Assembly (NCBI RefSeq): GCF_001427665.1
Contig: NZ_LMHC01000026.1
Coordinates: forward strand, 1,044-65,043
Length of the DNA stretch: 64,000 nt
From: Caulobacter sp. Root655
GTDB lineage: Bacteria > Pseudomonadota > Alphaproteobacteria > Caulobacterales > Caulobacteraceae
Direction of reading: 5' to 3'
Shown: piece by piece, positions 50,557 through 58,044 of the stretch
Layout of the letters: the number at the start of each line of letters is the position of its first letter
Position numbering within the stretch: position 1 is the stretch's first letter
Notes under the pieces: model-generated
The model's input: only the letters and a program-made list of their open reading frames with translations
Databases searched by the model: none
What the model was told of the DNA's origin: nothing
Translations under genes and position numbers: made by a program

Positions 50557-51462
50557 ATGAACCTCCGGGACCTTCGCTATCTGCTGGCCGTGGCCGAGCA
50601 CGAACATTTCGGCCGCGCCGCGAGGGCCTGCGGCATCAGCCAGCCGACGCTGTCCGTACAGATCCGCAAGCTCGAGGAGCTGATGGGCGTCGCGCTGTTC
50701 GAGCGCACCAGCAAGACCGTCGCGCCGACCTTCGCCTGCCAGCAGTTGATCGGCCACGCCCGCGCCGCGGTCACGGCGACCGAGGCGATCCTCGCCACGG
50801 CGCGGAACCTGCGCGACCCGCTGGCGGGGCGTTTCCGGCTCGGCATCATTCCGACGCTGGCGCCCTATCTGCTGCCGCTGGTCTTCGCGCCGCTGCGCGA
50901 GGCGCTCCCCGCGCTCGAACTGGAGCCATGGGAGGACCAGACCTCGGCCCTGCTCGGGCGGCTGCGCGCGCATGAGCTGGACGCCGCCCTGCTGGCCACC
51001 GAGGTGGACGGGCCGGACCTGGTGAGCCAGCCGCTCTTCGCCGAGCCCTTCCTCGCGGCGCTGCCGCCCGATCATCCGCTCGCCGCGTGCGAGGTGGTGG
51101 CGGAGACGGACCTGACGCGGGACATGCTGGTCCTGGCGGACGGGCACTGCCTGCGCGAACAGACGATGGAGGCCTGCGGGCAAAGCGAGGCGCTGGGCGG
51201 CACGTTGCGCGCGGCGAGCCTGCCGACTCTGCTCAACATGGTGGCCGCCGGCTATGGCACGACGCTGATCCCCGGGCTGGCGGCCGGGGCGGCGCTGGAC
51301 GCGGGAATCGTGCTGCGGCCGCTGGCGGCGCGGGCCGGGCGGACGGTGCGCATCGCCTGGCGCGCGCATTTTCCCCGGCGTCCGGCGGTGGAGGCGGTGG
51401 GCGAGGTCATCGCCAATCGCCTGCGCGGTTTCGCGGAGGGCGCGGCCGCCGGGACCGTCTAG
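50557..51462 (+). CDS. oxyR: Peroxide sensor OxyR (LysR family)
   Basis: 301 aa. LysR helix-turn-helix at the N-terminus (LAVAEHEHFGRAARACGISQ, PTLSVQIRKLEELMG), then the regulatory domain with the peroxidatic and resolving cysteines C198 and C207 in DGHCLREQTMEAC, one residue off the E. coli pair 199/208 and with the same nine-residue gap. Forms a disulfide with H2O2 and activates katG and other defence genes. Divergent from katG. Confidence 0.95.
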   Translation: MNLRDLRYLLAVAEHEHFGRAARACGISQPTLSVQIRKLEELMGVALFERTSKTVAPTFACQQLIGHARAAVTATEAILATARNLRDPLAGRFRLGIIPTLAPYLLPLVFAPLREALPALELEPWEDQTSALLGRLRAHELDAALLATEVDGPDLVSQPLFAEPFLAALPPDHPLAACEVVAETDLTRDMLVLADGHCLREQTMEACGQSEALGGTLRAASLPTLLNMVAAGYGTTLIPGLAAGAALDAGIVLRPLAARAGRTVRIAWRAHFPRRPAVEAVGEVIANRLRGFAEGAAAGTV

Positions 51463-51993
51463 CTAGCCCCGCCGCAGCAGCACCGTCGGCGAGTCCTTGT
51501 AGGTGGTCCGCGTCACCTCGCTGAACCCCATCCGGCCCGCCAGTTTCAGTGAGGGCGCATTGTCGGGGTCGATGATGCAGACCACGGGATCGGCGCCCCA
51601 TCGGGCCTCGCCCCAGTTCAGACCGGCGGTCACGGCCTCGGAGGCGAAGCCCTTGCCGTGGGACCAGGTCGCCAGCACCCAACCCATCTCGGGTATTCCG
51701 TTGATCGACGGTTCCAGCCCGCGGTGGAAGTCGGCGAAGCCGACCTCACCGACATAGCGGCCGGTGGCGGTCTCGCGCACCGCCCAATAGCCGTAGCCCA
51801 GCAGCGCCCACAGGCCCCGGGCTCGCAGCAGCCGCGCCCAGCTCTCCTCCGGCGTCGAGGTGCGGCCGCCGACGTGCCGGGTGACCAGCGGATCGCTCCA
51901 CAGCGCGGCGCTGTCCTCGAAGTCCGACAGCTCCGGGGGAGACAGGCTCAGGCGCGGGGTGGTCAGGACGGGCGGGAACGATGACATGGGCAT
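51463..51993 (-). CDS. GNAT family acetyltransferase (RimJ/RimL-like)
   Basis: 176 aa. LTTPRLSLSPPELSDFED start, ATGRYVGEVGFADFHRG, WVLATWSHGKGFASEAV (acetyl-CoA loop) and DNAPSLKLAGRMGFSEVTRT, all standard for the RimJ/RimL protein-or-small-molecule acetyltransferases. Either of two close ATGs (51993 or 51987) could be used. Substrate unknown. Confidence 0.9.
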   Translation of the reverse strand: MPMSSFPPVLTTPRLSLSPPELSDFEDSAALWSDPLVTRHVGGRTSTPEESWARLLRARGLWALLGYGYWAVRETATGRYVGEVGFADFHRGLEPSINGIPEMGWVLATWSHGKGFASEAVTAGLNWGEARWGADPVVCIIDPDNAPSLKLAGRMGFSEVTRTTYKDSPTVLLRRG

Positions 51994-52082
51994 TCTGTTC
52001 GGGGCATCCTGTTTGCGAGGGGCGGCGCGGTCAGCCTATACCGGCCTTCGCCCTGTCAGCCATACAGCCTGAGCGTTTATCC

Positions 52083-52460
52083 ATGACCACGCCGCAGGAC
52101 GCCATCGCCGCCCGCCGCAAGCTGACCAATCGGCTGATCGCCGGCAAGGACGCCCGCCGCCTGGCGCCGTTCTTCAGCCCCGACATCAAGGTGATCGCCG
52201 GCGACGGTTCGCTGATCCTGGGGGCTCAGGACGTGCTGGCCGCCTTCGCCGGTCAGTTCGCCGACCCCGACTTCGTGGCCTATGTGCGCACCACCGAACG
52301 CATTGAACTCGACGCCGACGGCGTCCGGGCCGCCGAGCACGGAACCTGGGTCGGGACGGCGCGCGGCGCCGCCGACCAGGGCGGACCCTATCTGGCGACC
52401 TGGCGAAAGGTCACCGGCCAGTGGGTGATCGAGAACGAACTGTTCGTGACGCTGCGCTGA
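52083..52460 (+). CDS. SnoaL/NTF2-like fold protein
   Basis: 125 aa. AIAARRKLTNRLIAGKDARR then FFSPDIKVIAGDGSLILG and a beta-rich end GPYLATWRKVTGQWVIENEL. Typical of small NTF2-like proteins that act as isomerases, hydrolases or accessory domains. ATG 52083 gives the standard length; an earlier in-frame ATG is not protein-like. Single-gene unit diverging from the GNAT gene. Confidence 0.82.
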   Translation: MTTPQDAIAARRKLTNRLIAGKDARRLAPFFSPDIKVIAGDGSLILGAQDVLAAFAGQFADPDFVAYVRTTERIELDADGVRAAEHGTWVGTARGAADQGGPYLATWRKVTGQWVIENELFVTLR

Positions 52461-52587
52461 GGCTTTCGGCCGCACGAAACATGCGCTCCGTCGCAAGATG
52501 ACGGGAAATTAATCCCAGCGCCGTTGCCCCGCCGGGAAAGGCCCTCTACCCCTTTGCGCCAACAGATTGAGGGAAGGGGACCCCACC

Positions 52588-54417
52588 TTGCAAAACCGTC
52601 GTCAGATGCTGCTGTCCACCGTCGCCGTCGGCCTGGCCGCCGCGGCGCCGAACCTGGCGCTCGCGCAAGGCGCCCCGGCGTCCGGCGAGGTCGCCAAGCT
52701 CACCGCCCTGTTCGACGCCATCATGGCCAAGCAGCTGCGCCAGTCGCCCGAGACGGCCACCAGCCTGGGCCTCGACGTGGGCGACCTGGCCTGGACCAAG
52801 GCCCTGCTGGCCGACCGCTCGTTCGCGGCCATCGCCGCCGGCGTCGTCCAGACCCGGCAGCAGCTGACCGACCTGCGCGCCATCGACCGCAAGCAGCTGA
52901 CCGGCATGGACGCCGTCAACTACGACACCGTCGAGTTCACCCTGGCGGTGCAGGACGAGGGCAACCAGAAATTCACCTATGCCGGCGGCGGTTCGGGCGC
53001 GCCCTATGTGCTCAGCCAGCTGACCGGCTCGTACCAGTCCTATCCCGACTTCCTCGACACCCAGCATTCGATCGAGACCAAGGCCGACGCCGACGCCTAT
53101 CTGGCGCGGATGGAAGCCTTCGCCCGGTTGATGGACCAGGAAGCGGCGATCGCGGCCCGCGACTACGCAGACGGCGTGATCCCGCCGGACTTCGTGCTCG
53201 ACAAGGCCCTGGTCCAGATGAAGGCCTTCGCCGACACGCCCGTCGCCGAAGCGCCGCTGGTGGTGTCGGTGGCTCGCCGGACCAAGGAAAAGAACATCCC
53301 CGGCGACTGGGCGGGCGAGGCGACCAAGATCTACGAGGTCTCGGTGCTGCCGGCCCTCAAGCGCCAGATCGCCCTGCTGGAAAGCGTGCGCCCCAAGGCT
53401 ACCCACGACGCCGGCGTCTGGCGCCTGAAGGACGGGGCGGATTACTACGCCGTGTCGCTGAAGAACTACACGACCGCCACGCTCACCCCCGACGAGATCC
53501 ACCAGCTGGGCCTGGACCTGGTGAAGTCGATCTCCGTCGAGGCCGACAAGCTCTTCAAGAGCATCGGCATGACCAAGGGCACGGTCGGCGAGCGCATGGC
53601 CGAGCTGGGCAAGGATATCTACGAGAACACCGATCCAGCCAAGGAACAGCTGATCGCCGACCTCAACACCAAGGCCAAATGGATCGAGAAGCAACTGCCG
53701 GCCTATTTCGGCCAGCTGCCCAAGGCGCCGCTGGAGATCCGCCGCGTGCCCAAGGCCATCGAGGCGGGCGCCCCGGGCGGCTACTACAATTCGCCCTCGC
53801 TCGATGGTAAGCGGCCGGGCATCTACTGGATCAACCTGCGCGACACCAAGGAGCAGGCCAAGTACACCCTGACGACCCTGACCGTGCATGAGGGCGTCCC
53901 GGGGCATCACCTGCAGCTGTCGATCTCCAACGAAGCCAAGGGCCTGCCGCTGATCCGCAAGACTATCGGCAATTCGGGCTACACCGAGGGCTGGGCGCTC
54001 TATTCCGAACAGCTGGCCGTCGAGATGGGCATCTACAAGAGCGACCCGCGGGGCCATATCGGCATGCTGCACGACGCCCTGTTCCGCGCCGTCCGCCTCG
54101 TGGTCGACAGCGGCATGCACTACAAGAAATGGAGCCGAGAGCAGGCGGTGAAGTACATGGCCGAGACCATGGGCGACGAGGAGAGCGGCACGATCACCGA
54201 GATCGAACGCTACTGCGTGTGGCCGGGCCAGGCCTGCAGCTACATGATCGGCAAGATCACCTGGCTGCGGGCCCGCGAGCGCGCCAAGAAGGCGCTGGGC
54301 CAGAAGTTCGACATCCGCAAGTTCCACGACGCGGGCCTGCTGTCGGGCATGACCCCGCTGACCGTGCTGGACAAGGTGGTCGACGACTACGTGGCCGCGA
54401 CCAAGGCCGGGAAGTAA
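52588..54417 (+). CDS. DUF885 family protein, exported, metallopeptidase-like
   Basis: 609 aa with a TTG start. QNRRQMLLSTVAVGLAAAA is a Tat-type signal ending near LALAQ. The catalytic-looking motif HEGVPGHHLQ (residues 434-443) is the HExxxxHH pattern of DUF885, and SGYTEGWALYSEQLAVEMG follows as usual. Members are thought to be zinc peptidases. Start chosen at TTG 52588, nine bases after GGAAGGGGA. A repeat follows the stop. Confidence 0.9.
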   Translation: MQNRRQMLLSTVAVGLAAAAPNLALAQGAPASGEVAKLTALFDAIMAKQLRQSPETATSLGLDVGDLAWTKALLADRSFAAIAAGVVQTRQQLTDLRAIDRKQLTGMDAVNYDTVEFTLAVQDEGNQKFTYAGGGSGAPYVLSQLTGSYQSYPDFLDTQHSIETKADADAYLARMEAFARLMDQEAAIAARDYADGVIPPDFVLDKALVQMKAFADTPVAEAPLVVSVARRTKEKNIPGDWAGEATKIYEVSVLPALKRQIALLESVRPKATHDAGVWRLKDGADYYAVSLKNYTTATLTPDEIHQLGLDLVKSISVEADKLFKSIGMTKGTVGERMAELGKDIYENTDPAKEQLIADLNTKAKWIEKQLPAYFGQLPKAPLEIRRVPKAIEAGAPGGYYNSPSLDGKRPGIYWINLRDTKEQAKYTLTTLTVHEGVPGHHLQLSISNEAKGLPLIRKTIGNSGYTEGWALYSEQLAVEMGIYKSDPRGHIGMLHDALFRAVRLVVDSGMHYKKWSREQAVKYMAETMGDEESGTITEIERYCVWPGQACSYMIGKITWLRARERAKKALGQKFDIRKFHDAGLLSGMTPLTVLDKVVDDYVAATKAGK

Positions 54418-54427
54418 GCTTGGATAT

Positions 54428-54551
54428 CTTCCCTCCCCTTCATGGGGAGGGGGGACCAGCGAAGCTGGTGGGTGGGGCTTCACCGCCGCCTTGACTCATC
54501 AAACCCCACCCGACCCCTTCGGGGCCACCCTCCCCATAAAGGGGAGGGAAG
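54428..54551. repeat. Inverted repeat, CTTCCCTCCCC type
   Basis: Arms CTTCCCTCCCCTTCATGGGG and CCTCCCCATAAAGGGGAGGG with extra GGGGTGGG pairing inside. Lies between convergent genes; same family as 32878 and 57704. Confidence 0.75.
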
Positions 54552-54561
54552 GGTTTTGGGG

Positions 54562-56196
54562 CTACCCCCACCCTTCCGAAACCCCCGCCCGCCGCGCGGC
54601 CGGCGTCACCGAGGGCGTCACCTTCAGCGCCGGTTGCGGCTGGTCCGTCGGCTTGCCGAACAGCCAGCCCTGGGCGAAGTCGACGCCGGCCTTGCGGACC
54701 AGATCCTCGACCTCGGCGGTCTCGACCATCTCGGCGACGGTGCGGATCTTCAGGTCTCGGCACAGCTCGACCAGGCGGCGGACCATGGCGCCGTCGCGGC
54801 CGTTGCCGGCCAGTTCGCGGACGTAACGGCCGTCGATCTTGACGATGTCCAGGCTCAATTCCTGCAGATAGGCGAAGGACGAGGCCCCAGCCCCGAAATC
54901 GTCCAGGCAGACCAGCGAGCCCAGGCCGCGCAGGCCCTGGATGTGACGGTTGGCGCGGGGCAGGTCGTCGATGGCGCTGGTCTCGGTGATCTCGAAGATC
55001 AGCCGGCCCTTGGCCATGTCATGTTGCTTCAGCAGGCCGTCGATATGGCCGACGAAGGTCTCGTTGACGATCGTCCGGCCCGAGACATTGACCGCCAGCT
55101 TCAGGGTTCCCGCGCGGTCGCTGGCCAGGCGCTTGACCGCCTGCTCGGCGATGGCGTGGTCCAGCTCCTCGATCAGGTCGAACTCCTCGGCCATGCGGAT
55201 CAACTGGAACGGGCTGCCGCCGTCCTCGAAGCGCACCAAGGCCTCGTGGTGGTGGGCCAGGCCCGTCGCCAGGTCGACCACCGGCTGGTAGGCCAGGGTG
55301 AAGCGCCGCTGGCTGACCGCCACGCCCAGGGCGCCGGCTCGCGACAGGGTGCGCTTGACCGAGCGGTTCATGGCCTCCGACAGGGTCAGGGGCGGGGTGT
55401 CCTTCAGCCCCTCGCGCAGGAAGTCGTCCAGGGCGTAGCGCAGGGCGCGCAGGCCGCGGGCCGAGGTCCCGCCGTCCAGCGGCACCACGTGGGCCGAGGC
55501 CTGGATCGCGGTGGCCCGGGTCAAGCGCTGGGCCATGTCCTCGCTGTGGTCGTCGCGGGTCCGCACCAGGGCGAAGCGGTCGGGCGACAGGCGGGTGGCC
55601 ATGCCGCCGGCGTGCGACTCGGCCCGCACCGCGCCGGCCAGCCGGATGTCCAGGGCCTGGACCTCGCGCGGCGACAGCTGTTCGCGCACCGATCCCAGGC
55701 CGGCGAAGTCGATCATCGCCAGTTCCAGCTCCAGGCCGGTGACGCGGGCGGCCTCGAACAGGCCGCGGGCGATGTCCTCGAAGTTCTCGCGGCCGCGCAG
55801 GCCGTCGGCGTCCAGCCCGGCCGTGGGGGCCTGCGCGGAGGTGACCGACACCGAGATCCGGCCGCCGTTCTCGGGCAGGGCGCGCAGGGTCAGGCTGACA
55901 TGGCGCGGTGGCTCGCCGGCCATCCGCACGGTGATGGGACCGCGCCGGAAGCCGTCGCTCAGGGCGGTGGTCACCGAATCGACCAGCGGCCGGTCGATGG
56001 GCGTGAACAGGTCGCGCCAGGCTCGCCCCATCAGGGTGCGCTCGTCCTGGCCCATGATCCGCTGGGCCGCGCCGAGCGCCAGGATCACCTGGCCGGTCTC
56101 GACCTCCAGCAACAGGTCGGCGCTGGCGAAGGCCAGGCCCAGAAGGCGGCGCGGATCTAGCGACAAGACGGAAGTCCCCCAAGACGCAGGCAGCAT
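54562..56196 (-). CDS. PAS-like / EAL-domain cyclic-di-GMP phosphodiesterase
   Basis: 544 aa. N-terminal PAS-like part (LASADLLLEVETGQVILALG...), a degenerate middle region that looks like a shortened GGDEF-like fold, then EAL from about residue 300. Catalytic features: HHEALVRF (EAL), LAVNVSG, EITETSAI, CLDDFGAG (the DDFGTG loop with A for T), IVKIDG and AEMVET. Metal-binding Glu, Asn, Asp pair and Lys are kept, so c-di-GMP hydrolysis is plausible. No membrane helix, so cytosolic. Confidence 0.92.
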   Translation of the reverse strand: MLPASWGTSVLSLDPRRLLGLAFASADLLLEVETGQVILALGAAQRIMGQDERTLMGRAWRDLFTPIDRPLVDSVTTALSDGFRRGPITVRMAGEPPRHVSLTLRALPENGGRISVSVTSAQAPTAGLDADGLRGRENFEDIARGLFEAARVTGLELELAMIDFAGLGSVREQLSPREVQALDIRLAGAVRAESHAGGMATRLSPDRFALVRTRDDHSEDMAQRLTRATAIQASAHVVPLDGGTSARGLRALRYALDDFLREGLKDTPPLTLSEAMNRSVKRTLSRAGALGVAVSQRRFTLAYQPVVDLATGLAHHHEALVRFEDGGSPFQLIRMAEEFDLIEELDHAIAEQAVKRLASDRAGTLKLAVNVSGRTIVNETFVGHIDGLLKQHDMAKGRLIFEITETSAIDDLPRANRHIQGLRGLGSLVCLDDFGAGASSFAYLQELSLDIVKIDGRYVRELAGNGRDGAMVRRLVELCRDLKIRTVAEMVETAEVEDLVRKAGVDFAQGWLFGKPTDQPQPALKVTPSVTPAARRAGVSEGWG

Positions 56197-56356
56197 GGCG
56201 GGGCGTCGTTAAGGACCGGTTGAGCCGGGCGGCGAAAGCGCCCCCGGGGAGCGCGGGAGGGGCGCGGGGAAATGTCGCGAGCGCCGGAAATGGTGCGACC
56301 TATTTTGACGTATCTCGACGCCATAACCGTTTCAACGCTTCGGATAGGCAAGAAAA

Positions 56357-56371
56357 GAACATCTTGTGAAC
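56357..56371 (+). promoter_or_regulatory. LexA box upstream of recA
   Basis: GAAC-ATCTTGT-GAAC, an exact GAAC-N7-GAAC (GTTC-N7-GTTC in reverse), the SOS box of alphaproteobacteria, about 105 bases before the recA start. An additional GAAC follows 3 bases later. Confidence 0.9.
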
Positions 56372-56476
56372 ATGGAACAAAGCGTGTACTCGTTAATCAT
56401 TCCACAGACGGATGGGCGCGCCGGTCGCGAACCTCCGATCTGACGGTCGGAATCATGGGATAAGGGCGGATCTCCA

Positions 56477-57541
56477 ATGAGCAATCAGGCGGCTTTGAAA
56501 CTCGTGGGTAAAGAAGACGGCGACAAGCAGCGGGCTCTCGAAGCGGCGCTGGCGCAGATCGACCGGGCGTTCGGCAAGGGCTCGGTGATGAAGCTCGGCG
56601 AAAAGGGCAAGGTCGAGATGGAGTCGGTCTCCACCGGCTCTCTCGGCCTCGACATCGCCCTGGGCATCGGTGGCCTGCCCAAGGGGCGGGTGATCGAGAT
56701 CTACGGTCCGGAAAGCTCGGGCAAGACGACCTTGGCCCTGCACGTGGTGGCCGAGGTCCAGAAGGCCGGCGGCACCGCCGCCTTCGTCGACGCCGAGCAT
56801 GCGCTGGATCCGGGCTACGCCTTCAAGCTGGGGGTCAATCTCGACAACCTGCTGGTCTCGCAGCCCGACAACGGCGAACAGGCGCTTGAGATCACCGACA
56901 CCCTGGTGCGTTCGGGCGCCGTCGACGTGGTCGTCATCGACTCGGTGGCGGCCCTGACGCCCAAGGCCGAAATCGAGGGCGAGATGGGCGACAGCCTGCC
57001 CGGTTTGCAGGCCCGCCTGATGAGCCAGGCGCTGCGCAAGCTGACCGGCTCGATCAACAAGACCAACACCATCGTCATCTTCATCAACCAGATCCGCCAC
57101 AAGATCGGGGTGATGTACGGCAGCCCGGAAACCACCACCGGCGGCAACGCCCTGAAGTTCTACGCCTCGGTTCGCCTCGACATCCGCCGCACCGGTTCGA
57201 TCAAGAACCGCGACGAGATCATCGGCAACAACGTCCGGGTCAAGGTGGTCAAGAACAAGGTCGCCCCGCCGTTCCGCGAGGTCGAGTTCGACATCATGTA
57301 CGGCGAGGGCATTTCCAAGCTGGGCGAGATCATCGACCTGGGCGTCAAGGCCGGGGTGATCGACAAGGCCGGCTCGTGGTTCTCCTACAACAGCCAGCGC
57401 ATCGGACAGGGCCGCGACAACGTCCGCGAGTTCCTCAAGGCCAACAAGGATCTGGCCGCCGAGATCGAGACGGCTGTCCGCAAGTCTTCCCAGAAGATCG
57501 AGGAAGAGCTGCTGGTCGGGGGCCCCGAGGACGACGAATAG
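56477..57541 (+). CDS. recA: Recombinase RecA
   Basis: 354 aa. Walker A GPESSGKTT (77-85), AFVDAEHALDPGYA, Walker B VVVIDSVAALTPKAEIEGEM, loop L2 region INQIRHKIGVMYGSPETTTG and an acidic C-terminus (GGPEDDE). Pairs homologous strands and triggers LexA self-cleavage. The LexA box upstream makes it self-controlled in the SOS response. A 10-bp hairpin at 57656-57683 lies after the stop. Confidence 0.98.
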   Translation: MSNQAALKLVGKEDGDKQRALEAALAQIDRAFGKGSVMKLGEKGKVEMESVSTGSLGLDIALGIGGLPKGRVIEIYGPESSGKTTLALHVVAEVQKAGGTAAFVDAEHALDPGYAFKLGVNLDNLLVSQPDNGEQALEITDTLVRSGAVDVVVIDSVAALTPKAEIEGEMGDSLPGLQARLMSQALRKLTGSINKTNTIVIFINQIRHKIGVMYGSPETTTGGNALKFYASVRLDIRRTGSIKNRDEIIGNNVRVKVVKNKVAPPFREVEFDIMYGEGISKLGEIIDLGVKAGVIDKAGSWFSYNSQRIGQGRDNVREFLKANKDLAAEIETAVRKSSQKIEEELLVGGPEDDE

Positions 57542-57655
57542 GCCTAGGCTCCATCCGGACCTCCGCCTGACACAGGTTTCGCGGCCGCCGCCCGCAGCGG
57601 GCGACCCCGCCTCATAGCCCGCCGCGTAATACCGCCTCGGCCGGCCGCGATCCCC

Positions 57656-57683
57656 GGACGCCTGGACCCCATGCCAGGCGTCC
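57656..57683 (+). terminator. recA terminator candidate
   Basis: Perfect 10-bp stem GGACGCCTGG / CCAGGCGTCC with an 8-base loop, followed by GATTTCGTTTC, T-rich though not a pure run. Confidence 0.65.
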
Positions 57684-57703
57684 GATTTCGTTTCTCCTCC
57701 AAT

Positions 57704-57827
57704 CCTCCCCCTCAGGGGGAGGTGGCGCTCCGGACAAGGTCCGGGGTGACGGAGGGGGATCGCCGAGCCAGCCGCCCAAATCCTCCCCCTCTGGGGGAGG
57801 CGGTCGCGCAGCGACCGGTGGGGGGAG
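57704..57827. repeat. Intergenic repeat cluster of CCTCCCCCT...GGGGGAGG pieces
   Basis: Two CTCCCCCTC-type hairpins (near 57704-57722 and 57781-57800) with GGTCGCGCAGCGACC-like and CCGGACAAGGTCCGG hairpins between and after them. The same modules occur in the elements at 45069 and 54428, in another order. Confidence 0.7.
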
Positions 57828-58044
57828 TCCACGCCGTCGATTCTAGATGCGGGCCACGTCCAGCCACCATCCCCTCTTCGTCGCCTGCGGCGACACCTCT
57901 CCCACGGGGAGAGAACTTATCAGCCCAACACCGCCGCCGCAGACCCGCCGAACGCCGACTTGGTTTCCACTCCGCTTGAAACCGCGCTATGCAGCGCCGA
58001 CTTCCGGTTCAACCGGAACCCCGTACCGAACACCCGAGACGCCG

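Larger units (their letters stand above)
57542..58044. other. 503-bp recA-alaS intergenic region
   Basis: Holds a hairpin at 57656-57683 and repeat pieces at 57704-57827 and about 57871-57912. No gene seen. The alaS promoter is expected near its 3' end. Confidence 0.7.
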
